NCBI RefSeq assembly: GCF_025602895.1
Contig: NW_026516203.1
Span: forward strand, 248,001 to 312,000
Source of the DNA: Polychytrium aggregatum
Lineage: Eukaryota; Chytridiomycota; Chytridiomycetes; Polychytriales
Direction of reading: 5' to 3'
Length of the DNA stretch: 64,000 bases
Positions 25,190 through 37,244 of the stretch are shown piece by piece. Below the pieces are notes generated by a model. The model was not told the DNA's origin, did no database searches, and saw nothing but the letters and a program-made list of their open reading frames with translations. Numbering within the stretch: the first letter of the stretch is position 1; every line of letters starts with the position of its first letter. Position numbers and translations under genes: made by a program.

Positions 25190-27438
25190 CTATTTGCTGC
25201 TCATGAAGTATGTTGTGAGTTGCTTGATCGTTGCTCGTGATGGGCGGGCCTGTCGGGGTCAGAAACAGCGAGGCGGCATGTGAGACCGGTGCTGACACAG
25301 TTGCGCTCCATGCACCTTGGCTGTTACTGGACTCACCACCGGCCGAAACGACTGGACAAACAGCAGTGCGTTCTGGATATCGTTCTTGTTGATCCGGGGC
25401 TTAGTCGTGAGTGGATCGTTGAGCACCAGGCTGCGGTCCCCGTTATTGTAGAACTGCAGCAGGGTTGCGAGCGCAATCCCAACGGATCTGTCCTTGCCCT
25501 GGGCACAGTGGAACAGCACCCGCGGCCGCGATTTTGAGTAGCACTCGGCCATTATCCGGAGAATATGTGGAATCTGGGCGCCGAGGTCATGCTGGCCCTT
25601 CTTGCCCTCCGGGATCGGCAGGTAAAAGTAGTTTGGTCGTCCGGCATTGTCAGGGTCTTCAGCAGCCCCGCAGTTGACAACCACATCAAAGTGCTCCCAG
25701 CAGCCTGGTGACCTGCCTGTGTGGACCAGCAGCAGCCAAAGCATCAACATATGACACTCGGGAGGCTTCGGCGGCTGATCCGAGATGCTTGCCTCACCTA
25801 TTCGCCGGCACCATGCCACACTCGGCCAGAACTCACCGCTACGCACACGGCCAATTGCAATTCCTGTGTCGCCGATCCAGTCAAACAAGTTTCCAGCGCC
25901 GATCGTAGCTGCATCGTCCTCGCGCAAGACCTGCTTTGCAGCGGCAACGATCTCGCGCACGGTGCTTTCACACTCGTCCTGGTCTGCTATCGCCGCGATT
26001 CGCTCGATGTTGCTCCAGAAAAGCGGCACCGTCAGACCCTGTCCATCGGAAACGCCGCAGATACAAGCCGGGTCAGCAATTGCCATGCTGTGCCGCCCCA
26101 GCGGTCCCGCGTGAACCCTGGAGGTAACCCCCACTGGCCCGCATCATTGTACCTGGCCCCACATTTCGTGGTCGTCTGCGGATCCTTGTACATATGTGTA
26201 TCCTTCGCGATCGCCCTGGCCATCCGGCACAGCTTGCGATGCAGTGACCAGGAAGATTGGAAGATAGGGAAAGCTGTCGTCCGATCTGGAGTTGTAATCG
26301 GACCAAATGGATTTGAGATGCAAAAGGTCGGTTTGATGGGTGATCCAGATGGGGCGCAGCGGCTTTGCAAGTAGAGCAGAGGCCAAAGCCATGTTGACGC
26401 TTGAGCTCTGGGGCACGGATAGCAGCATCGACGGCAGCATCGACAGCAGCGTGGAACTGAATGAGACCGAGGCGCGGACACAGACGACGGACTGCATACA
26501 GTCTCGGGCGGTGCTGGGCACCGGGAAGCAACGCCAACGAATACATGTTTTTGGAGGGCATTCTCCACTATATCGATGCAGTCCTCACCATCAGTCGCTC
26601 GACAAACATCGGGATCCGCTCCTGAATCTGTGCGTGCTCGGACCGCGAGACGACCGATGGTAGGGAGTGGAACTGAGTGTCCCACTCGACTCCTGCCTCT
26701 TGTGTCGCATTCTCCAGCGGAGCTGGCAGAGCCATCAACCGATGTCGTTCGATGGCGCTGTTGATTACACAACACCAGATCGGCACCGTTTTGGAGAGGC
26801 TGTCGGGAATGCGCTTGCCGTTTCGGGTCGAATCGACAATGACACAGCCCCCGCTGGAGCCTACGAGCTTGAGGATGTGCCAGTTGAGACGCTTCATGTT
26901 GAAGTCCCACTTGCCAAAATGCCCGTCGGTGGATTTGAAGTAAACGGATTGGTCGGCTCGCTTTGCCAGCAGTTGCGGTAGCAGTGGCACATATCGTTAC
27001 GATCGGCAGACCACACAAGCATGAGTACCGTTTCGGATGTCGGTTGCAGATGATACCAATAGACGGTTGATGCATTTGATATTTGGTCAGGGGTTCTCTG
27101 CTGCAGTGAGCCTCGACAACAGGCAAAGACATACTCGTTCTGGGTCGATATACCACGAGCCGCACCGTTCGTTGGCGACGAGTGGAAACTGTGACAGACT
27201 ATCGGCGACCTCCGTGACGAATTGGGCATCTTCTATGATAGATTTGAGGCGGTTGAACCTGGGGTTGCAGAAGCCAGACGGCCTCGGAGCTTCAGAACGA
27301 AACGCAACGAGACGAATCCGCCCCAGTCTGCGGAGTCTTGTCGAGAAGAAGCAACGGCCAGCAACAGCCCTGCTCGGACACTTACAGCGATCGGGACTCT
27401 CGCCGAATGGCCTCCCGCTGTGCCTTGTGAGAGTCCAT
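25190..27438 (-). CDS. RIT1: Initiator tRNA phosphoribosyltransferase (Rit1)
   Basis: Rit1 adds a 2'-O-ribosyl phosphate to A64 of initiator tRNA(Met), which bars it from elongation. The start MDSHKAQREAIRRESRS at 27438 is in a 53-base exon (27386-27438). It joins in frame to 27135-27258 (LFNRLKSIIEDAQFVTEVAD, then ANERCGSWYIDPE) and 26589-26960 (YFKSTDGHFGKWDFNMKRLN, then GGCVIVDSTRNGKRIPDSLS). Later exons give SALLAKPLRPIWI, YTYVQGSADDHEMW and LFWSNIERIAAIA. The C-terminal DUSP-like part has PRVLFHCAQGKDRSVGIALA, a Cys-x5-Arg loop. The last exon (25190-25249) reads ARPSRATIKQLTTYFMSSK. Some middle splice sites are approximate. It diverges from the M20 gene across 259 bases. Confidence 0.9.
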
Positions 27439-27697
27439 GGCGCCGTGCTTGCAGACAGGACGGCGGCTTGGGCTCGGCTTTTGGATGGCAGCTGGATCGC
27501 CGCAGATCGAAACCACCGGCCGATCGAAACCGCCAGCAGATCGAAGAACAGCCCAGCGGCAGAACGCGACTCGGTGCTGCGCATATCGATCCCGGCAGCC
27601 CTGGCCCGGTTTTGTCCGCCCCCTGTCTCTCTCTCCTCTCGCCCGCAGCCTCCAGCCCAGATCCAGCAGATCCAGCAGACGCACCAGACCCAGCACC

Positions 27698-29340
27698 ATG
27701 GAGCAAGTAACGGCCCTGCTCAAGCACTTGATGCAAATCGAGTCCACCACCGGCAACGAAGGCCCCGTGGCTGTGGCTCTTGGCCAGTATCTGCAGCAGC
27801 GCGGGTGGACGGTTGAGCTCCAGCCGGTCGACGCTGATGGCAAGCGACGCAACGTCTATGCCCATCGTGGAGACTCCCGCAGCAAGCCGGTGGTGCTGCT
27901 GAACTCCCATATCGACACGGTTCCGCCCTACATCCCCTTCTCCGAAGACTCGGACAAAATCTATGGACGGGGCTCCTGCGACGCCAAGGGCTCGATTGCC
28001 TCGCAGGTGGTGGCGGTCAGCCAGTTGATCGAGGAAGGCAAGCTCGCCGACGGCGATGTCGCACTGCTCTATGTCGTTGGGGAGGAAACCGACCATGCCG
28101 GCATGATCAAGGCCAACGAGGTAGGGGCCTCATGAGCATTCTCACTCAGCTGCCGTCGATTGCCCAGACGAATGTCGATGCCGTCAGCCACCAGCCTCTC
28201 CTGCCTGGTGTCCCAGCCGCAGGAATGCCTGCGTTCGGGATATTCGCATGTGCTCACTTGCCTCTGGCATCGTCATGCTTGTGTTCCTGTGCAAAGTTTG
28301 GGGGGGGGGAAACTGTAAGAGACCGACGCTCCCTTGAACCTGGTTCTCATCTCTGATCATCCGATCCGACGGCTGTTTGCTTCCACGACTCTGGCGACAT
28401 CTCTGCACCAGCTCGGTCTCGATGCCCGCTTCCTCATTGTGGGAGAGCCCACCGAGAGCTGTCTTGCCAACGGCCACAAGGTACTGCCGCACTGCTTCGA
28501 GGAGCAGGCTGCTTGAGCTGTACACTTTCGAGCCGAGTCGAGTGGCTGGCTAACGCAATCGGCTGTCGTATGGCTCTTGGTGCCATTCGCCGATCCAGGG
28601 CATCATCAAAGCGACGGTTGTCTGCAAGGGCAAGGCCGGCCATTCGGGCTATCCCGAGCGAGGCGCCTCGGCCATTGAGGCCCTCGTCAAGATCCTCCAC
28701 GATCTCCAGAGCAACACCTGGCCCGTGGACGAGCGCCTGGGCCCCACAACCATCAACCTGGGAATCGTGTCCGGCGGCGTCGCTGCGAACGTCATTCCAG
28801 AGCATGCCGAAGCACAAATCTCTGTGCGTGTCTCGGCCCAGCTGCAGCAGATCGTCGAGCGGATCCGCCACGGCGTGCAGAGCCACCAAGTTGCCGGTGT
28901 CGATGCATCGGTGCACTTTGGTGGTGTTCTGGAGCCGGTGAGATGCGAAACGGTCGAGCTGACCGGTGTCGACACTTTTACGGCCGCGTACTTTACAGGT
29001 GGGTCCCTGCTGCCCTGTATTCTCTCTGGACTCGATAGGCCATCTGGGGACCACGCAGCGGGCATCCGCGCAGTCGATCTGTTAGCTTGCATGTGCGATT
29101 GTCTTCAACCCGTTGCCACCATCTTCGAGCGGACTCTCACGGCGTTGTGACTCTCTCCGCTGCACCGTCTCTTCAGACATCCCCTTCCTGAAAGGAAACC
29201 ACCTTCCCCTCCTCATCGGCCCAGGCTCCATCAAAGTGGCCCACTCTGTCGACGAGCATGTCGAGAAGAAAGACCTGGTTCAACTTGTTGACATCTACAA
29301 GGAGCTGATTCTCAAGCTCGTTGCCCGCGCCAAGCAGTAG
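27698..29340 (+). CDS. M20 family metallopeptidase, acetylornithine deacetylase-like
   Basis: Zinc-dependent amidohydrolase; ArgE/DapE-type relatives remove acyl groups from amino acids. Four exons (27698-28120, 28412-28480, 28599-28998, 29177-29340) sum to 1056 bases, giving 351 residues, normal for the family. Metal and catalytic motifs are all present: LLNSHIDTVPP, IYGRGSCDAKGSIA, YVVGEETDHAGM, RFLIVGEPTESCLANGHKG. The dimerisation (lid) domain contains KATVVCKGKAGHSGYP and GIVSGGVAANVIPEHAEAQI. The C-terminus has DIPFLKGNHLPLLIGPGSIK. The substrate cannot be fixed from sequence alone: acetylornithine, another N-acyl amino acid or a dipeptide are all possible. Confidence 0.88.
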
Positions 29341-29962
29341 CGCAGCGGTGCCTTGGTTGTCACGGCCGAGTGCAACAGGGCATTGGTCTGCCTGACTCCC
29401 ATCTGGATGCGAATTATTACAGTGCAGTTATTCCGTCGTCACTACCACTTCGCTGCCCACAAATGGCTCCATCCATTGCGGTATGGCTGCCTCCTGCAAC
29501 GGTCAAGCTGCTGGCGCCGGTCTGTGGCCAACACACTTTGTACATAGTAAAGCAGGATGCAAGTGAACCTTGACAGGACGCGCATGCTGGCTCCATACTT
29601 TGCATCATTCGGTGTGCCTCCTTCGTTGCCGTGGCATCGCAATGCAATGCTATGTGTTGCCGATCCGTGCTCCTGCATCGGCGGCACGCATGCTCCGGGC
29701 ATGTGTCGCTCGGGGGCGACTGCAAGCAAGTGGAAAGGATTACTGCGGCCATGTGGCCGACTCTGTGATTGGACTACCGGCCTGATTGCAGCTCTGAGGG
29801 TTGCGTTCCTGTCCCAATGGGTCGCATCGGTGCTCGAATCATGCCTTGGCCTGACTAGCTATGGTTTCCAGAGAATGCCCTCTCACCTCGGCCGCTCGGC
29901 TACGCACTTCCCACGCTCAGTCAAGCCGAAACCACATCGTCTTGCAGCTCGATACCACGGCC
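29341..29962. other. Intergenic, no gene seen
   Basis: Open frames here are Cys/Arg-rich and lack motifs. It should hold the terminator of the M20 gene and the promoter of KHA1. Confidence 0.5.
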
Positions 29963-32900
29963 ATGGCGCCTCTACCGTCCAACTCCTCCGCCGTCCCGCC
30001 TCAAGGCGCTATCACCACTATCCTCGACGGCGCCTATGTGCTGGGCATCTCTCCCCTGAGCCTGTTTCTGGCTCAGTCCTTTGTCGTCATCGTTCTGGTG
30101 CGGCTGCTCAGCACTCCTCTCGTCCACATCCACCAGCCTCGCGTCATTGCCGAAATTATCGCCGGAATATGCCTCGGCCCGTCTGCCCTCGGAAAGATCC
30201 CCGGCTTCACCAATGCTCTGTTCCCAGCGCCGTCGCTCGGGTTCGTGAGTTTGCTGGCCAACTTTGGACTGCTTCTGTTCATATTCACGGTATGCGCCGC
30301 GGACGTGACAATACCGCAGCGGAGGCCGGATTGTCAATATGCCTGCGACACGAACTGCATATCATGGCGACAGGTGGCGGCATTTGAGAACGCACTGCTA
30401 TTGCCGAGTGATGTACTCAAGTCCCGCGTTGTCACGACATTGCTTCGTCTATCTTCATGCTCGCCCCCCCCCTTACATTGTCACAGATCGGTCTCGAGCT
30501 TGACATCCGCCTGCTCTGTACCAACGCCACCAAGAGCGTCGTCATCTCTCTGAGCGGAATCCTTCTACCATTTATTTGCGGCGTTGGCGTTTCCAAGCTG
30601 CTGTACGATGCTGATCAAAGTGCCGGCTTGGATGTACCCTTTGCGTCATTCATGGCCTTTCTCGGGGTGGCCATGTCCATCACGGCGTTTCCTGTCCTGG
30701 CTCGCATCATAACAGACCGCAAGCTCATATCGACCTCGGTGGCCCAGATGACGCTGTCCGCAGCGGCCATCGACGACCTCGTTGCCTGGTCGATGCTCAT
30801 TCTGGTGGTTTCCTTGGTAAGCATGCAGCGGGTGATGGTCGAGCAACTGCCCAGTCGCTGATATCCTGTTGACGGCTGAAAGCGCTTCAATTCTTTCCAG
30901 ATCAACAACTCGGGCAGCTCTCTGACAGGACTGTACACTTTTTTGCTTGTGTGCGGATATGCTGTCATTCTGGTGATTGTTTTGCGCCCCTTTCTGGAGT
31001 GGTATGTGACCCGATGCTATACCCAGGAGAAGGCCGAGGAGGGCGAGCCCGTGCCAAACCATCTGGTGACGATTGCGTTCCTGCTGATCATCGTATCGGC
31101 TTGGTTCACCGAGATCCTGGGAATCCACGGGCTCTTTGGGGCATTCCTGGTGGGGCTTGTAATGCCTCACGCAAACGGCTTTTCGTACCGGCTGGTGGAG
31201 AAGATTGAGGATGTCGTGACCATCATCTTCCTGCCTCTGGTTCGTATCGGGATGTCGCTCTTTGATGTTTCAGCAAAGCTGGCGTTGATCGTGGGTCGCA
31301 AATGGGAAGATGGGGTTATCCGCTGTGATGTATTCTGCAATGCCACCAAGACGTTGCAAATGCGTGAAGTGCTGGCAATCGACTTGCAGAATGCCGAAAT
31401 GCGACCCAGACTGACCGCTGGCTCCTATCGCATCCTGCAGTACTTTGCCAACTCGGGGCTCAACACCCGGCTTGATTTGCTCAACGACGGCACGAGTTGG
31501 GGATTCGTTGTCCTGGTGACAGTTGTCGCCTGCTTCGGCAAGATTGTGGGATGTGGTGGCTCGGCCTGGTTGCTCGGGCGTCCGTGGCGAGAATCGCTCA
31601 CGATCGGCATCCTCATGAACACGAAGGGGTAAGTCAGTGCTGGGCGAGATAGCCCTCAAAGATCGAGGTCCGGGTTGATATGGGGCCGACTCTACTCGGC
31701 GCTGTTTCTGATGAGTGCTAACCAACCACAACAACATCCACAACCACAACAACGGTGCATCGATCCAGTCTTGTCGAGCTCATTGTGCTCAACCTTGGCC
31801 TCGAGGCCAACATCATCAGCCCAAAGACCTTTACCATTATGGTCGTGATGGCGGTGCTGACAACCATGCTCAGCTCGCCGCTTGTCTCGCTCGTTTACCC
31901 ACACAAGTACCACATGGGCGAAATGAAGCCGGGCTCGTCGCACCTGTCGCTGCCAAGCCCGTACAAAAAGATCCAGTTTCAGGACCAGCAGAACCAAATC
32001 TCCCAGACCGACATCCAGCCAAGGATCGTGTCCTCGCCCCAGCTACAGAAACAGTTCTGGCAGCGTGATCCCAGCATGGGATCCAGGGTCGACTTTGATG
32101 CCCTCGGCCCTGCCCAGCGTCGCTTCTCGGTGTCGACAGCCATGTTCAGCCAAAACGAGAGGACGTTCTTGTTCTGCTTGCCGTCGCTGCAGGCCATTCC
32201 CACGGTTCTGTCGCTTGTGCACATTTTCAAGACCGGCAAGGCTGACGTCCATGTGCTGCGACTGAGGGCGCTCTCGGACCGCTACTCGTCGCTCATGATG
32301 CTGGCGTCCGAGCCCACCGAGTTCCTGGCTGCCAAGGACCTAGTCATGAACATGCTTCTGAGGCTGCTGGCCATCACTAGCGGCCATAGCATCGAGTCCC
32401 GCCTCGCCGTGGTACCGCGCGCCTCCGAGTATGCCGATCCGATCCTCGAATGTGCCTTTGAGGTGGGCTGTCGACTGATCGTCGTTCCGTATATACCGCC
32501 AAACTCGCCCTTGAACGACGGTCCGTCCCCAAGCCCGACCGGGTCCATCACCAGCTACAACAGCAACCATGACGAAGCGCCCTGGATCCGGGCTGTCTTT
32601 GAGGGCGCCCCTTGCACCTCGGTTCTGTTTGTCGACCGCGGGTTTCGCACACTCGTGCCCAGGAAGGACCCGGTCTTCCACGGCACCGCAACCGCAAGTG
32701 ACATGCATCGCATCGTCCTGTACTTTCTCGGGGGCGACGACGACCGCGAGGCCCTCATCTATGCCACGCACATCATCCACGCCACCCCATCTCAGTTCGT
32801 CCTATGCTTGCGCTGCGGGATGGCCGAGACGCTGCCCCAGGGTGTCCCTGTGCAGATGCTGTCCGAAAACAGTCTCTCGACGATCGAGATGGACTTTTCG

Positions 32901-33176
32901 CAGCTCAATCTGGCTCAGGAGTGCATCGACCTCTCGGCCGAGGACCAGGCCTTCATCTGCGACATCCTCAAGTGCATCGCTAACCGCACGGTCGTCCGGA
33001 TCGGCAAGAAAATCGACGACATCATTGACCATGCGACGTTCTTGGGCCTGGCGGGTTCGGATTTGATTGTCTTTGGACGGGACTGCTATCATACCGAGCC
33101 GGAGCTGTCCGGGTGGGTCGAAGGCAACCGCTGCCCCACCTCCGTGTCCATCGTGAAGCGACACATCAGTCACTAG
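29963..33176 (+). CDS. KHA1: K+/H+ antiporter of the CPA2 family (Kha1-like)
   Basis: Integral membrane cation/proton exchanger, probably of endomembranes (Golgi in yeast), for K+ and pH homeostasis. Five exons (29963-30289, 30487-30816, 30901-31239, 31441-31628, 31769-33176) sum to 2592 bases, giving 863 residues, close to yeast Kha1. The first two thirds hold about 12 membrane segments with CPA2 motifs: PRVIAEIIAGICLGPSALG, SITAFPVLARIITDRKL, AAAIDDLVAW, LGIHGLFGAFLVGLVMPH, and TKG joined to LVELIVLNLGL. The last exon adds a cytosolic domain of about 400 residues with paired stress-protein-like alpha/beta segments (for example RLLAITSGHSIESRLAVVP). It ends IVKRHISH. Confidence 0.94.
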
Positions 33177-33952
33177 CGCCTAGGATATCATCGTGACTGT
33201 GGTGTCATTCTTGTTGTTGCCACGTCTACCTCCATGCTCGATTCCTCTGTTATGCGGTTCAGACCACCAACTCTGCCGACTTTAGACTCCATGACGTGCC
33301 AAGGATTTGTGTGCACGAGCGAGTTCACGCGGGACTGAAGGGGCTTCACTATCGAACAATACAAAAGTATTGGCCCCCATGGCGACGAGACCAAGCAGCT
33401 GGATACCTTGCAGATGGCGACTGTTGTGCACCAATAGCTGGTGCAGCATCTCCCCCCCCCACGGGATGTTGCTTGTCTTTGGAGAAAGCCCGGTATAATT
33501 CAGAAACAGCGGTCACAGAGACAGGGGCTGAAAAGGACAGGCAGCAATGCCTGTCAGTACAAGCGGCTATTCAACAACTGACACTGGCACTGACACTGAG
33601 CACTGGCAAGCCTCCATTTTGGCGTGCGCTGTGCCGCCGAGCCATTTCAGAATCCTTCGCAGCATATGCCATCGCATGAAGCATGGTATCGAGCAAGGGT
33701 TTGTGGATTGGTCGACACCGGCTTTGCAATCAAAGGAGGACTGGAGAAGAACGTTCAAAATAGCGGTGAGGTATTGTATAGCAACGATCAGAGAGAGGAG
33801 AAGCGAAAGAAAACAACAAAGCGCAGGTCTGATCCCAAGAGAGGCACAGAGAGAGAGACAGGGAGAGAGGGAGGGAGGACTGGCAGGGCGCATCGGTGCT
33901 TTGCGGCCAATGCTTCACGCCAATGGTCCGGCCGGCCCAGACTGCCCGGTGT
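33177..33952. other. Convergent intergenic region, KHA1 / D-lactate dehydrogenase
   Basis: No gene is seen. A purine-rich stretch (GAGAGAGAGACAGGGAGAGAGGGAGG type) lies at about 33790-33880. Frames there are shadows with no motif. Confidence 0.5.
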
Positions 33953-35790
33953 CTAGAGCTTGGAAGCTCCCAGGATGGTCAGCCATTTCTTGGTCCAGAA
34001 GACCTTGCCCGGGTTCATGATGCCATTGGGGTCGACGGCGTCCTTGATCTTCCTCATGAGTTCGATGGCGTTTTCACCGAGCTCCTCAACGAGCAGTTTC
34101 ATCTTGCCCTTGCCGATGCCGTGCTCGCCAGTGACGGTGCCGTCCATGGCCAACGCTCGCTTGGCCATGCGGTCGCGGAACTCTTCGACACGTCGCAGCT
34201 GATCTTGGTCGCGATGGAGCTTGTCGGTCAGCAGGAAAACGTGGAAGTTGCCGTCGCCGGCGTGGGCGACGATGCTGCCGATGAGGTTGGACTCAACCAG
34301 GTCCTTCTTGGTAATCTCGAGGATCTCGGCCAGGTGAGAGGGCGGCACACACACATCTGTGGTCAGGATCGAGACCGAGTTGGGGTCCGGGTGGAGATGC
34401 TTGCTGGCAAAGAAAGCACGCTTGCGCACGGACCAGAGCTCATTGGCCTCCTTCTGGTTGGACGACACGTCAAAGGAGATGGAGCTGCAGGAGATACGTT
34501 GCATTCATCGCGAGCAAAGACGCATGGTGAGCATGGATAGATGCGCAGGGACGAAAGTGGGTGTGCAGGCGCATTCTGCAAGCGCATTCTGCAAGCGCAT
34601 TCTGCAGGCGCATTCTGCAGGCGCCGAGACGCTGCTTGAGGCGGACGGATCAAGCCTACACCTCGGTCCTCTGCAGTGCCATCCGTGCATGACAGCACAT
34701 GCCAGAGACGACACCACACACGCAGCCCCCAGCCTTGCTCTGTTCTGCCCAGCCTGCCTTGCCTAGCCCTGCTCTGCTCTGCCCAGACGGCTACATACCG
34801 GAACTGCTGGGCGAGCTCCTTGACTTTGGTGGACTGTTCCTTGATCGCGTTCGACGAGCCAGCAAACTCCATCAGCAGCGTGGTTTTTTCGGGCAGGGTC
34901 GTCTTGTATGCCAGGTTAACGCTCTTGACGGTCAGGTCGTCCATGAGCTCGAGGCGCTCGACAGACATGCCGCCGGCAGCGACGATGGCCTCGACGAGCT
35001 GGGCGGCCTCGCGGATGGTCTCGAACTGGACACGGGCGATCTGGGTCTCGACCGGGAGGCGCTTGAGCTTGAGGGTGATCTCGGTGATGACGCCAAGGGT
35101 GCCCTCGGAGCCGATGAAGAGGTGGGTCAGGTCGTATCCGGCCGAGCTCTTGTGGGGCCGTCTCTTGGTCTTGACGACGGTGCCGTCTGGCAGGACGGCC
35201 TTGATGCCGATGACGTTTTCCTTCATGGTGCCGTATCGCCAGGCAAAGGTGCCGGAGCACGACGTGGCGCACATGCCGCCGATGCAAGCGCCGCCTCCGG
35301 CATCGGGAGGGAAGAACAGGCCGTGCTTGTTGAGCTCGGTGTTCAGTCGCATCCAGCCGATGCCGGGCTGAACGACGCAGTCGAGATCCTTGGGGTGGAT
35401 GGCCAGGATCTTGTCCATCTTGGAGACGTCGACGAGGAGGCCGCCGATGCGGGAGGGGATGGTGTGGCCCTCGAGCGAGGTTCCGGCGGTCCAGGGAATA
35501 ACAGGGACGCTGTGCTGGTTGCAGGTCTTGAGGACATCGATGACCTGGCTCTCGCTCGAGCAGGTCACGACGGCGTGGGGCAGGCGAGGCGAGTGGTAGG
35601 AAAAGTCGTGCGAGCTGGAGGCAAGGTCGCCTTGGTCAGTCACGACGGCGTCAGCCGGCAGCTTGGTCTTGAGCTGCTCCAGGCACGTTCCAAGGCCAGG
35701 GGGGTGGTAGGCCGGGGACTGGGGCTTGAGCGACTTTTGTTTCATGGAGGCGAAGAGGCGACAGGGACGAGCGGGAGCAAGCGGGAGCAA
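33953..35790 (-). CDS. FAD-dependent D-lactate dehydrogenase ending in SKL
   Basis: Flavoenzyme of the FAD_binding_4 / FAD-oxidase_C family that oxidises D-lactate (or a related D-2-hydroxyacid) to the keto acid. Two exons (34799-35790 and 33953-34484) sum to 1524 bases, giving 507 residues, the size of animal LDHD. The PCMH-type FAD domain contains VIPWTAGTSLEGHTIPSRIG, PDAGGGACIGGMCATSCSG and TKRRPHKSSAGYDLTHLFIG. The C-terminal domain contains IGSIVAHAGDGNFHVFLL (metal and flavin site) and DGTVTGEHGIGKGKMKLL. The N-terminus MLPLAPARPCRLFASMKQKS is basic with no acids, compatible with a mitochondrial presequence. The last residues are ILGASKL, a textbook PTS1 peroxisomal signal. Dual targeting is possible. 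A second in-frame Met lies at 35745. Confidence 0.93.
34569..34624. repeat. 13-base tandem repeat in the D-lactate dehydrogenase intron
   Basis: Four consecutive copies of GCGCATTCTGCAR plus a partial copy, inside the only intron (34485-34798). Seen directly; no function is inferred. Confidence 0.9.
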
Positions 35791-36983
35791 GCGGGGTCAG
35801 CAGAGCCAGGCAGCAGATGAGGAGCGCAGCGGGAGGGGAAGAGCGAGGCAAATGTGCCGACGACAAGAGGTTTTGGGTGCGCAGAGAGCTGCGGCGATGA
35901 TCGAGGCAGATGGACGCAGATGGACGCAGATGCAGGCAGCGGGGACGGGCCCGGGGTGGGCTTCTTTTGGGACGACCGGGGTTCCAGAAGGCCGAGGATC
36001 GGCTGCGCGGAAAGTGACGGACAATGACGCAGGCGACGCGGAGGGCTGTGCGGACAGAACAGCGGTGCGATGCCGGCAAGACGAACAATGCGGGCGATGT
36101 GGGCAATGCGGACGATGTGGGCGATGCGGATGGGAAAAGTGGTCGACTCGCACGTCCTGGCCATGTCTCTGGCTGTGGGATTAATCGACCGTGGTGCTCG
36201 TCCAGTGTAAATCCCATCAGAGCAAGATGTTCATCCAGACGTGCTTTCCCACACCCAGCGACCGGCGACGAACACTGCCATGCATTTGCCATGCATTTGC
36301 CATGCATTTGCCTTGCATTTGTCTTGCATTTGCCTTGCATTTGCCTTGCATTTGTCTTGCATACTCCGTATAGTTCGTGCCCTGCATGTGCCCACAACTC
36401 TCGCCACACCTTCACGGCGGCCACGCCCTTGTTTGGATTGGAGGCCTCCCCCCGATACTCTGCAGCCAAAACAATACTTCGCCACCTCCTCCCCCAAGAT
36501 ACTGCCGCACAAGGAGTCCGTAAGAGAGGCAGGGGCTGGTGTGTTCCACGTCCTTCACCCTAGATCTACCACACAGCAGCCGGTGCACTATCAGGACGAG
36601 AGGAGAGGCGCATTGCCCACCCCAACAAGTCCTTCCAAGTTGCCAAACAAACGCCTCGATGATACGCCGCATGCGCCGTATGCGCCGGTGTTAAATAATC
36701 GAGGGCTCCGGCCCGATCCCACTTCTCGATCATCACCCATCTCACTCGGACTTGCATCTTGAGCCGATCCACCAACAGCCTGATCGCTGGATCTTCCCGC
36801 TTCTGCACCGAACACTCGCCGCTGAATCTTCAAGTTCTTCCTGCGAACGTTCACTGATTTCCCTCCCCCCCCTCTCCTACTCAATTCTCCGACCAAATCA
36901 CCTGCATTTCTTCTGACCCGAGCGATCCCGACCCCCCCCCTTTTGCCGCCCTCGCTTCGCTTCGCCTCGTCTCACACACTGCC
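35791..36983. other. Intergenic region with short repeats
   Basis: It separates the divergent D-lactate dehydrogenase gene and the small ORF at 36984. No protein motif is seen in either direction. It contains alternating GCGATGYGGRC-type words near 36060-36130 and an 11-base tandem repeat at 36276-36362. A TTAAATAA motif lies near 36689. Confidence 0.5.
36276..36362. repeat. 11-base tandem repeat (ATGCATTTGCC type)
   Basis: About eight tandem copies of TGCATTTGCCA/T or close variants with a CATTTGTCTTG alternate. It lies about 0.5 kb upstream of the D-lactate dehydrogenase start. Seen directly. Confidence 0.9.
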
Positions 36984-37244
36984 ATGTCCGCCATTGCCCA
37001 GTCCCGCTGCGGCGCCAGCCTATTCTTTCCCACGCCGGTCCAGTCCCATGCCGACCTGAGCGAGCGAAAGCACTTCAACAAGAACTATGTCATCGACTCG
37101 ATCATGCACCTCGCCGGCCCAGACCCGGTCGAGCACAGGCCCACGTCTAACTCGAGCGCCCACACCACCACCCGCCAGAGAACCATGGACACCTACATGA
37201 TGCACTCGAATGCACAGGCCCACAAGACGAGATTCGGATACTGA
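36984..37244 (+). CDS. Small hypothetical protein (86 residues)
   Basis: Not a recognised family. The intact frame opens MSAIAQSRCGASLFFPTP and ends AHKTRFGY. It is preceded by a long CT-rich leader (CCCTCCCCCCCCTCTCC, then CCGACCCCCCCCCTTTTG), a common 5' feature of expressed fungal genes. The protein is hydrophilic and His/Ser/Thr-rich, with one short conserved-looking block (LSERKHFNKNYVIDSIMHLA). No intron is needed. It could be chance, but the codons are more G/C-ending than those of surrounding non-coding frames. Confidence 0.42.
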   Translation: MSAIAQSRCGASLFFPTPVQSHADLSERKHFNKNYVIDSIMHLAGPDPVEHRPTSNSSAHTTTRQRTMDTYMMHSNAQAHKTRFGY

